12,205 bases of DNA from Chloroflexota bacterium (GTDB taxonomy: Bacteria; Chloroflexota; Anaerolineae; Anaerolineales; Villigracilaceae), in the NCBI GenBank assembly GCA_021796155.1, contig JAJYOO010000037.1, positions 1 to 12,205 on the forward strand. The letters run 5' to 3'. The number at the start of each line of letters is the position of its first letter. Within the stretch, counting starts at the first letter, position 1. A program made the translations under genes and the position numbers. The notes under the pieces were generated by a model. It made no database searches. It saw nothing but the letters and a program-made list of their open reading frames with translations, and was not told the origin of the DNA. This document shows positions 7,496 through 12,205 of this stretch, one piece after another.

Positions 7496-8191
7496 CTAAT
7501 CGGTCCAGACTCGAATCGAGTCATCATCCATCAATTGAATCGAACCGGAAGAAGCACCCAAGACACGTTCCAGCGCATCGGTATAAGCCGCAACGGCATC
7601 ATGCATCATGTGGAACCTTTCTTCTGCGCTCAGGCTTTTAGCTTCATCTCCTAAAATGACATCGCCAAATTTATTGCCAAGTCCCAGAATGAGATACAGA
7701 CTCATCTCGGTCGCCTGTTCGGGGAAAGAAGTGCATAATGTCCCTTCCTGGACGCCTTGTTCAATCACTTTAGTAAAAGATGGAGCTACGCGTTGTAACA
7801 TGGTGGCAAACACCTTTTGGCGAGTGATGGCGTTTTCGTCTGAATACCAGACGCGCAGCAACGCCAGCATATAATCCTTTTGTGTCGCTTTCCACTGCAC
7901 AGCATTGCTGAAATAACGCTGCAATTTTTCCAAAGCGGGGAGGGTGGGATCATTCAACAGCGGGATAAACATCACCTCGGCTTCGTCAGCGAGCCGTTCG
8001 ATCAATGATTCCAGCAGAGCGGGCTTTGAGTCAAAGTAGTGATAGAAGGCCCCCTTCGAGATTTTCATCGCATCCAGAATATCCTGGATGGACATTTGCT
8101 CGTACCCCTTGGTGTAAACCAGCTTGCGGGTAGCGTCGAGGATTTCATTGCGCCTGGCGGCATAATCATCTTCTTTAACAACTCTAGGCAT
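7496..8191 (-). CDS. TetR/AcrR-family transcriptional regulator of the exporter operon
   Basis: A 231-residue repressor-type protein. The N-terminal TetR DNA-binding domain spans about 12-60, with the helix-turn-helix at about 34-53 (SIQDILDAMKISKGAFYHYF), the classic family pattern. The C-terminal helical part (about 65-215) would bind an unknown ligand and form the dimer. The start at 8191 follows GAGGT with short spacing. It is the first gene of the minus-strand operon and sits downstream of a near-consensus promoter with a perfect palindrome at the predicted transcription start. It therefore very probably represses itself and the permease, ATPase and adaptor genes behind it, with release by a compound the exporter handles. 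The inducer cannot be predicted. Confidence 0.94.
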   Translation of the reverse strand: MPRVVKEDDYAARRNEILDATRKLVYTKGYEQMSIQDILDAMKISKGAFYHYFDSKPALLESLIERLADEAEVMFIPLLNDPTLPALEKLQRYFSNAVQWKATQKDYMLALLRVWYSDENAITRQKVFATMLQRVAPSFTKVIEQGVQEGTLCTSFPEQATEMSLYLILGLGNKFGDVILGDEAKSLSAEERFHMMHDAVAAYTDALERVLGASSGSIQLMDDDSIRVWTD

Positions 8192-8202
8192 ATGACCTCT
8201 TT

Positions 8203-8227
8203 TAATAAACCGACCGACGGTTTATTA
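8203..8227. promoter_or_regulatory. TetR-type operator palindrome
   Basis: A perfect inverted repeat with 10-bp arms (TAATAAACCG and CGGTTTATTA) and a 5-bp centre lies 11 bases upstream of the tetR start codon. It begins 6 bases after the predicted -10 box, so it covers the expected transcription start. This position and the arm length fit autorepression by the TetR protein encoded immediately downstream. No second copy was found elsewhere in the window. Confidence 0.82.
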
Positions 8228-8233
8228 TTTTAG

Positions 8234-8262
8234 ATAATATATCTTTTGATAATTTCAGTCAA
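8234..8262 (-). promoter_or_regulatory. Promoter of the tetR-exporter operon
   Basis: On the minus strand, TTGACT (8257-8262) and TATTAT (8234-8239) are separated by exactly 17 bases, a near-consensus sigma-70-type promoter. The palindromic operator starts just after the -10. It drives tetR and probably all five genes behind it, since no other convincing promoter was seen in the short intergenic gaps. Confidence 0.75.
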
Positions 8263-8321
8263 GGCTAAAATGAGCGAAAACTGTCAAGAAAGGGTTAAGA
8301 ATCTGGATTTGACATGACAAA

Positions 8322-9146
8322 CTACGCTTCGTCCCCCGTGCTTCGACTCGGCTCAGCACAAGCCTTGACTGGCTGATGTCTAAATAAGCCGAATCTTGCC
8401 CCGAGCATTTTCAGAACCAACCCTGCGCGCCAAAAAGATACCGCGGCCATGCCATGAGCTAACACTGCAAAGAGTGGTGGAGTTTGAAATGTATAGTAAG
8501 TCCAACATTGACGCGTGGTTCCCCATAACTCAAGAAAGTACCCAAGCCCTGCGCCCGCGATGAAAATAAGGAATGTTTGCCGATGATCGGTTGGCGTCAG
8601 GATCAGAATCGCACAGAGCAATATCGCGAGAACTGTATAGGATTTATTTAAAGTGGGGGAAACAAAGATGAGCATCAGAATTGAGAAAAATATGAAGGTT
8701 ATCCAATAAAGGATTTTGTAAGCAAGCTGATTTTCTTTTGGAAGGAAATAGCTCAATGCGCGCGTAATGCGATCAATGGATAAAGTCGCAATCGGCCAGG
8801 CGGGGATGATCCAAAGCGGCGGGCGTTCGTTTGTGTAGTAGAACCAAAGATTGGTTTGGGTACCCCACGCCTCGATCACGAGTCCGCCAACAGTCCCAAC
8901 CAGAACGATCAAGCTGTCAGTGCGGAGGTCGGCGCGGGCTACGATAGTCAACGACATGAAGAGGAAAATGCCAATCAATAGCCAGTCTATGTAAAGCCAC
9001 CACGGACCGCGCCAATCCACATAAGCCAGATATTCTTCGGCCAGCGGCCACCAAACATAAACGATGAGGAAAATGATAAGAAAAAATCCGCTGAGCAAAA
9101 CCGTTGATGACTTTGTCCAGCGGATGAGGGGAGGCAGTTTGTGCAT
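8322..9146 (-). CDS. Polytopic membrane protein with an internal two-fold repeat, function unknown
   Basis: A 274-residue protein with about seven or eight hydrophobic segments. I do not recognise the family. The two halves repeat one motif at an offset of exactly 114 residues with no gaps: E-x-W-G-T-x6-YYT-x4-PPL. The first copy has E92, W94, G95, T96, W101, Y103, Y104, P109 and P110. The second has E206, W208, G209, T210, W215, Y217, Y218, P223 and P224. This indicates an ancient duplication with pseudo-two-fold symmetry. The conserved glutamates and aromatics suggest a membrane-embedded binding or active site. The pattern recalls, loosely, duplicated carotenoid-enzyme membrane families (CruF, lycopene cyclase), which is speculative. 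The last 13 or so residues (ACAEPSRSTGDEA) are encoded by a dispersed-repeat-like sequence and are unlikely to be ancestral. The gene appears leaderless. It is divergent from the ROK gene and 130 bases upstream of tetR on the same strand. Confidence 0.8.
   Translation of the reverse strand: MHKLPPLIRWTKSSTVLLSGFFLIIFLIVYVWWPLAEEYLAYVDWRGPWWLYIDWLLIGIFLFMSLTIVARADLRTDSLIVLVGTVGGLVIEAWGTQTNLWFYYTNERPPLWIIPAWPIATLSIDRITRALSYFLPKENQLAYKILYWITFIFFSILMLIFVSPTLNKSYTVLAILLCAILILTPTDHRQTFLIFIAGAGLGYFLELWGTTRQCWTYYTFQTPPLFAVLAHGMAAVSFWRAGLVLKMLGARFGLFRHQPVKACAEPSRSTGDEA
8338..8362. repeat. Dispersed-repeat-like hairpin (CTTCGACTCGGCTCAG type) inside the 3' end of the membrane protein gene
   Basis: GTGCT (8338-8342) and AGCAC (8355-8359) bracket the core CTTCGACTCGGCTCAG. 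From memory, very similar strings recur across many bacterial genomes as short intergenic repeats and often read as EPSRS or EPST at protein ends; this was not tested here. It encodes the hydrophilic tail of the membrane protein, directly before the stop. Confidence 0.55.
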
Positions 9147-9152
9147 GGGCGG

Positions 9153-9181
9153 ATTATATCAATTTGCCGTGCCTTTAATCT
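9153..9181 (-). promoter_or_regulatory. Extended -10 promoter giving a probable leaderless mRNA
   Basis: On the minus strand, TGATATAAT is an extended -10 element with a perfect TATAAT at 9153-9158, and only 6 bases (CCGCCC) separate it from the membrane protein ATG. The transcript would begin at or within a base or so of the A of the start codon. Consistent with this, no Shine-Dalgarno sequence precedes the gene. The -35 position (about 9176-9181, AGATTA) is poor, as is common with extended -10 promoters. Confidence 0.6.
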
Positions 9182-9186
9182 GAGCA

Positions 9187-9214
9187 TTGACAGGATAAAG
9201 GCTTGCCTTATAAT
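9187..9214 (+). promoter_or_regulatory. Promoter of the ROK regulator gene
   Basis: Perfect TTGACA (9187-9192) and perfect TATAAT (9209-9214), separated by 16 bases. Transcription should start near 9221, inside the palindrome that follows, giving a leader of about 28 bases before the ROK start codon. It lies back to back with the minus-strand promoter at 9153-9181. Confidence 0.8.
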
Positions 9215-9218
9215 CAGA

Positions 9219-9243
9219 TTAGTTTGTTGCCGCAACATACTAA
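9219..9243. promoter_or_regulatory. Probable ROK operator palindrome
   Basis: TTAGTTTGTTGC (9219-9230) and GCAACATACTAA (9232-9243) match as inverted repeats at 11 of 12 positions around a single central C. The element begins 4 bases after the -10 box, covers the predicted start site and ends 5 bases before the ROK start codon, fitting autorepression by the ROK protein. It could also affect the divergent promoter, whose -10 lies about 60 bases away. No convincing second copy was found upstream of the sugar-binding protein or GH4 genes. Confidence 0.7.
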
Positions 9244-9248
9244 CTCCC

Positions 9249-10484
9249 ATGACTTCTAGAAACACAGCCGACCAAATTCTTGTTCGCGAGACAAATTTGT
9301 CTTCTGTGCTTCGCCTGATTTCTCACGAGGCCCCGATCTCGCGCGCTCAGTTGGCTGCCAAAATCGGCCTCAACAAATCTACAGTTTCCAGTCTCGTTGA
9401 GGATCTGCTTGATCGGAAACTTATTCATGAAACAGGCATGAACTCGGTGGGCACAGGGCGTCCGGCCACTCTATTGGAAATCAATCCCAAAGCGGGATGC
9501 ATCGTGGGCGCGGAATTAGGTGTGGATTTTGTCGCCGTTGTGTTGACCAATTTTGTTGGAAATATCCTTTGGCGTAAACAAGTTGACGCAGACCCGGCAG
9601 AGTCGCTGGAAAAAACTCTGGATCAAACATTGACGCTTGCCAACGAAGCAATTGCTATTTGCAAAGATAAGAAATACACTTTGCTTGGATTTGGCCTCGC
9701 CACGCCGGGAACGGTGGATTTGAATGAGGGAGTTTTGGTCTTTGCTCCGAACCTGCACTGGCACAATGTCCCGTTCCGAAAAATATTTTCTGAAGCTACA
9801 GGTTTGAAGGTCTACGTTGAGAACGATGCAAACGCGGCCGCGGTCGCCGAACATTTATTTGGTACAGCGCGGCAACTCAAAGATTTCATCTTTGTGTTTG
9901 CGGGCATTGGTTTGGGCGGAGGCTTATTCCTGAACGGCGAGTTGTACCGCGGTAAGAATGGTTATGCAGGTGAGATTGGTCATTCGCCGATTCTGGCAGA
10001 AGCGTTTCAGAACCCCTGTCATTGCGGCAATCGTGGTTGTTGGGAAACTTATGCTAATCAGTATTCTATTATTCGCCGCGTTCACGCGCGATTGGAAGTC
10101 AAGCGGAGCAGTCTGATACCGGCAATGCTGGCCGAGCAGAATGCTCCGCTTTCGATTCAGTTAATCAAGCAGGCCGCCGATGCGGGTGACAGCGAGGCTA
10201 TCGATTCATTCGCCGAGGCTGGCACCGCAATGGGACAGGGTCTCGCAGGTTTGGCGAACATCTTCAATCCAGAAAAGATAATCCTCGGCGGACCTTTGAG
10301 CATCGCCGGTAATTATCTCCTTCCTGCCATCAAAAAGACGGTGAGTAAACACTCTCTGCCGGAAATTGATCAGCAGGTTGATATTGGCTTGTCGGTTTTT
10401 GGCCCAGACGCCAGCTTGATCGGTGCAGTAGCTATTGTGGTTGATGATATTTTGAAGAATCCCATTTGTGTTGAAAGGAGGTGA
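9249..10484 (+). CDS. ROK-family transcriptional repressor (XylR/NagC type)
   Basis: A 411-residue sugar-responsive repressor. A winged helix-turn-helix occupies about 15-75 (ISRAQLAAKIG at 30-40, LNKSTVSSLVEDL at 41-53), followed by a ROK domain. ROK features seen are ENDANAA at 191-197, GIGLGGG at 219-225, EIGH at 242-245 and the zinc motif CHCGNRGCWE at 257-266 (Cys257, Cys259, Cys264, with His245 as probable fourth ligand). The ATP-binding D-x-G-G-T of ROK kinases is replaced by AELGVDF near 88-94, as expected for a regulator rather than a kinase. ATG at 9249 is chosen because the longer in-frame start at 9141 lies upstream of the gene's own promoter. No good ribosome binding site precedes it. 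The sugar-binding lipoprotein gene 79 bases downstream suggests that it senses the imported sugar or a phosphorylated derivative. Confidence 0.93.
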   Translation: MTSRNTADQILVRETNLSSVLRLISHEAPISRAQLAAKIGLNKSTVSSLVEDLLDRKLIHETGMNSVGTGRPATLLEINPKAGCIVGAELGVDFVAVVLTNFVGNILWRKQVDADPAESLEKTLDQTLTLANEAIAICKDKKYTLLGFGLATPGTVDLNEGVLVFAPNLHWHNVPFRKIFSEATGLKVYVENDANAAAVAEHLFGTARQLKDFIFVFAGIGLGGGLFLNGELYRGKNGYAGEIGHSPILAEAFQNPCHCGNRGCWETYANQYSIIRRVHARLEVKRSSLIPAMLAEQNAPLSIQLIKQAADAGDSEAIDSFAEAGTAMGQGLAGLANIFNPEKIILGGPLSIAGNYLLPAIKKTVSKHSLPEIDQQVDIGLSVFGPDASLIGAVAIVVDDILKNPICVERR

Positions 10485-10506
10485 TCAAAAAATATTTTAG
10501 ATGTAA
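10473..10506 (+). promoter_or_regulatory. Full-length anti-SD match followed by an AUG-UAA start-stop
   Basis: GAAAGGAGGTGATC (10473-10486) is complementary to the universally conserved 3' tail of 16S rRNA over 14 bases, and it contains the ROK stop codon TGA (10482-10484). No gene begins at a normal distance after it. The first ATG, at 10501-10503, is 19 bases past AGGAGG and is followed at once by TAA. The sugar-binding protein has its own separate site, AAAGGAG at 10548-10554. This may be a ribosome standby, stalling or mRNA-stabilising element in the ROK-lipoprotein intergenic region. Confidence 0.45.
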
Positions 10507-10563
10507 CGAAAAGTAAGTCAGCATGTCCGTATTCGAATGATTACATAAAAGGAGAAGAATATC

Positions 10564-11895
10564 ATGAGTAAAAAGCTTTACGGCCTGTTTGCCGTTATTA
10601 TTGCGGCAGCAACCGTACTTTCCGCTTGTGGCCCTCAAGCGACACCGAAGCCCGCTGCCAGTGCTGGCGGCCAGGTGGAAGTGTTTTCCTGGTGGGTTGG
10701 CCCCGGTGAGGCTGATGGCTTGGCCGCCATGGTCAAGATCTTCCAGTCCCAGTATCCCAGCGAAACTTTTGTGAACGCTGCTGTAGCTGGTGGCGCTGGT
10801 ACGAATGCCCAGGCAGTTCTTGCAACTCGCCTCGCAGCTGGCGATCCCCCAGACTCTTGGCAGGCTCATGCTGGCATGGCAACCTTTGCTTACGCAAATG
10901 CCAAGCAGATTCAGCCTTTGGATGATTTCTATACCAAGAACAATCTGAATTCGGTGTTCCCGAAATCCCTGCTCGGGTTGATCTCGATTGATGGACATCC
11001 GTATAGCGTTCCGGTGAACATCCATCGCTCGAACGTGATGTGGTACAACCCGAAAGTTTTGCAGGCCGCTGGCGTGACGATTCCTTCCGGCGGATTTGCA
11101 AGCTGGAGTGATTTCTTCGCCGCTTGCGACAAGATCAAAGCCGCTGGAAAGACCTGCCTCTCACTCGGACCTGAAGGCTTCACAGCCATGCACCTGTGGG
11201 AAAACGTCATGATCGGAACGCTCGGCGCGGACAAGTGGAGCGGCTTATGGACGACTCCTGCCACTACTGATTGGAATGGTGCGGATGTCAAGCAAGGCCT
11301 GGCAAACTATGCCACAGCTTTGTCCTACACCAATAGCGACGCTTCGACTCTGTCTGACTGGCAGCCTGCTTCCAAGATGGTTGCCGACGGCGATGCCGCC
11401 TTCAACATCATGGGCGACTGGGCTTATGGCTATTTTGCCAACCCGGCTCCAAACGGCCTCGCTCTGAAACCGCACACTGACTTTGATTGGACTCCGACAC
11501 CTGGCACGCAGGGCATCTTTGTCTTCCTGTCCGACAGCTTCGTTCTGCCGGTGGGCAACAAGAATCCTCAGGGCACGTTGGATTGGTTAACTGTAGCCGC
11601 CTCGAAGGCGGGGCAGGAAGCGTTCAACCCGCTCAAGGGTTCGATCTGCGCCCGCACTGACTGCGATCAATCGCTGTTCAGCGAATACTCACAGAATGCG
11701 GCCAAAGACTGGGCTTCCAATGCCATCGTCGGTAGCTTGACCCACGAAGTGGTTAGCAACCCGGCTTGGAAAACTCAGATTGATACTGATCTGAAACTGT
11801 TCCTGGCGAGCGCACACGATGCGGCCGCCCAGGCGATGTTCCAATCTGCGTTGGCTGCTGACTGCAAGACGAAAGGCGCTGGCGCCTGCCCGTAA
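10564..11895 (+). CDS. Sugar ABC transporter substrate-binding lipoprotein, Thermus glucose/galactose-binding type
   Basis: A 443-residue extracytoplasmic solute-binding protein of family 1 (CUT1 carbohydrate importers). The signal peptide ends in LSAC with lipidated Cys22, followed by a short Ala/Pro linker. Segments match, from memory, the glucose/galactose/mannose-binding protein of Thermus thermophilus: FSWW at 41-44, the Gly/Ala-rich AGGAGTNAQAVL at 75-86, GDPPDSWQAHAGM at 93-105, VNIHRSNVMWY at 151-161, NIMGDWA at 281-287, GTQGIFVFLSDSF at 314-326, NPLKGS at 355-360 and NAIVGSLTH at 386-394. Monosaccharide binding is therefore likely, glucose or galactose first. The mature part has six further cysteines in three close pairs (188/198, 362/367, 434/442), which could form disulfides. 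AGGAG lies 9 bases upstream of the ATG. It follows the ROK gene on the same strand and ends at a terminator, and no permease genes follow directly. Confidence 0.95.
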   Translation: MSKKLYGLFAVIIAAATVLSACGPQATPKPAASAGGQVEVFSWWVGPGEADGLAAMVKIFQSQYPSETFVNAAVAGGAGTNAQAVLATRLAAGDPPDSWQAHAGMATFAYANAKQIQPLDDFYTKNNLNSVFPKSLLGLISIDGHPYSVPVNIHRSNVMWYNPKVLQAAGVTIPSGGFASWSDFFAACDKIKAAGKTCLSLGPEGFTAMHLWENVMIGTLGADKWSGLWTTPATTDWNGADVKQGLANYATALSYTNSDASTLSDWQPASKMVADGDAAFNIMGDWAYGYFANPAPNGLALKPHTDFDWTPTPGTQGIFVFLSDSFVLPVGNKNPQGTLDWLTVAASKAGQEAFNPLKGSICARTDCDQSLFSEYSQNAAKDWASNAIVGSLTHEVVSNPAWKTQIDTDLKLFLASAHDAAAQAMFQSALAADCKTKGAGACP

Positions 11896-11915
11896 TGTTT
11901 TGATCAAGCAAGTAA

Positions 11916-11946
11916 AAATGGGCGGCTCATTAGGAGCCGCCCATTT
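11916..11946 (+). terminator. Strong hairpin terminator after the sugar-binding protein gene
   Basis: A perfect 13-bp stem, AAATGGGCGGCTC with GAGCCGCCCATTT, encloses a 5-base loop, ATTAG, 20 bases after the stop codon. The T run after the stem is short, but the stem itself ends in TTT and begins with AAA, so it may work in both directions. It closes the ROK-lipoprotein transcription unit. Confidence 0.85.
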
Positions 11947-11981
11947 ACCTGGAGATCTCAACGCAACCTTTTGATGAGAGC

Positions 11982-12010
11982 TTGACAGTCCTATTAGCGG
12001 CCGCTATGAT
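11982..12010 (+). promoter_or_regulatory. Promoter of the gene at 12058
   Basis: TTGACA (11982-11987) and TATGAT (12005-12010) with 17-base spacing form a near-consensus sigma-70-type promoter, located after the terminator and 47 bases upstream of the next start codon. The 5' leader would be about 40 bases; no palindrome was seen in it. Confidence 0.78.
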
Positions 12011-12057
12011 TGATTTACCCTGTTCATGTGTCATTCCAGTGGAAGGGATGAAATTCC

Positions 12058-12205
12058 ATGTTTCGAAGTTTTAGATTTCGTCCAACGCAATTGATCCTGG
12101 CAATTGTCCTTATGCTGGTCGGATCGGCCAGCCTCTATTATTTTTCGGGCAGGGACGTCAAAGTGGGGACAACCGATCTCACCTCGCTTGGTCTTTTGAT
12201 CGGCG
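12058..12205 (+). CDS. Membrane protein of unknown function (N-terminus only)
   Basis: Forty-nine codons are visible before the right edge. A basic N-terminus (MFRSFRFRPT) is followed by a hydrophobic helix at about 11-29, a polar loop (about 30-42), and the start of a second hydrophobic stretch (LTSLGLLIG), so it is probably a membrane protein with at least two spans. A purine-rich GGAAGGG lies about 10 bases upstream, further than usual. An ATG at 12048 is in another frame and closes after eight codons. The gene could be an importer permease given the sugar-binding protein upstream, but the sequence does not show it, and the separate promoter argues for an independent unit. Confidence 0.6.
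   Translation, partial: MFRSFRFRPTQLILAIVLMLVGSASLYYFSGRDVKVGTTDLTSLGLLIG

Noticed and set aside
7474..7527. Longer start for permease A
   Set aside because: It would overlap the tetR coding end; the ATG at 7473 has an excellent AAGGAG site and gives the normal N-terminus.
8282..8314. TGTCAA...TTGACA inverted repeat as a terminator for the membrane protein gene
   Set aside because: The arms are only 6 bases with a 21-base loop and no T tract, so it is too weak to call.
9141..9248. N-terminal extension of the ROK protein from an upstream start
   Set aside because: The extension covers the gene's own promoter and operator, lacks a ribosome binding site and precedes the family's usual N-terminus.
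10523..10540. Five-codon ORF (MSVFE) before the sugar-binding protein
   Set aside because: No ribosome binding site at a suitable distance and no conserved feature; likely chance.
10432..11025. Minus-strand open frame of 197 codons
   Set aside because: Antisense to the sugar-binding protein start and the ROK gene end; no motif, and it spans two real genes.
1..12205. tRNA, rRNA, CRISPR array, transposase or integrase genes
   Set aside because: I looked on both strands and found no spaced identical repeats, cloverleaf patterns or transposase-like frames. The repeats present are short inverted elements without their own genes.

Overview
The window looks like a chromosomal segment of a Chloroflexota bacterium, most likely class Anaerolineae. 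This is inferred from the gene mix: Cys-lipoprotein adaptors with MacB-type permeases, a ROK regulator next to a Thermus-like glucose/galactose-binding lipoprotein, a GH4 glycosidase, and intergenic inverted repeats of a style I recall from Chloroflexi and other environmental genomes. There is no rRNA, tRNA or phylogenetic marker here, so the placement is tentative. Coding density is high, and every gap longer than about 100 bases holds a recognisable regulatory or repeat structure.

Left block (1-2335, minus strand): a GH4 NAD-dependent glycosidase is followed after 3 bases by a calcineurin-like metallophosphoesterase that runs off the left edge. The second gene's ribosome binding site overlaps the first gene's stop codon. 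A candidate promoter lies just upstream of the GH4 gene, and just beyond it is a rho-independent terminator serving the next operon to the right.

Middle block (2511-8262, minus strand): a six-gene operon reads tetR, FtsX/MacB-type permease A, permease B, LolD/MacB-type ATPase, lipoprotein adaptor A, lipoprotein adaptor B. It starts at a near-consensus promoter with a TetR-type palindrome at the predicted transcription start, so the TetR protein probably represses the whole unit. The two permeases are non-identical, and so are the two adaptors, with one ATPase between the pairs. This suggests a heteromeric MacAB-like exporter or envelope machine with an asymmetric membrane core. A 68-base inverted repeat separates the ATPase from the adaptors.

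Right block (8322-12205): a multi-membrane-spanning protein of unknown function, with a clear internal two-fold repeat and an apparently leaderless promoter, is divergent from a ROK-family repressor. The ROK gene has its own consensus promoter with a near-perfect palindrome overlapping the predicted start site. The ROK gene leads into a sugar-binding lipoprotein of a CUT1-type ABC importer, which ends at a strong hairpin terminator. A new near-consensus promoter then drives a membrane protein cut off by the right edge. No importer permeases are visible in the window.

The points most worth checking are the two-fold repeat membrane protein, the paired-subunit exporter operon, the full-length 16S anti-SD match at the ROK stop codon followed by an AUG-UAA start-stop, the two explicit operators, and three different dispersed-repeat-like sequences, one of which encodes the C-terminus of a protein.
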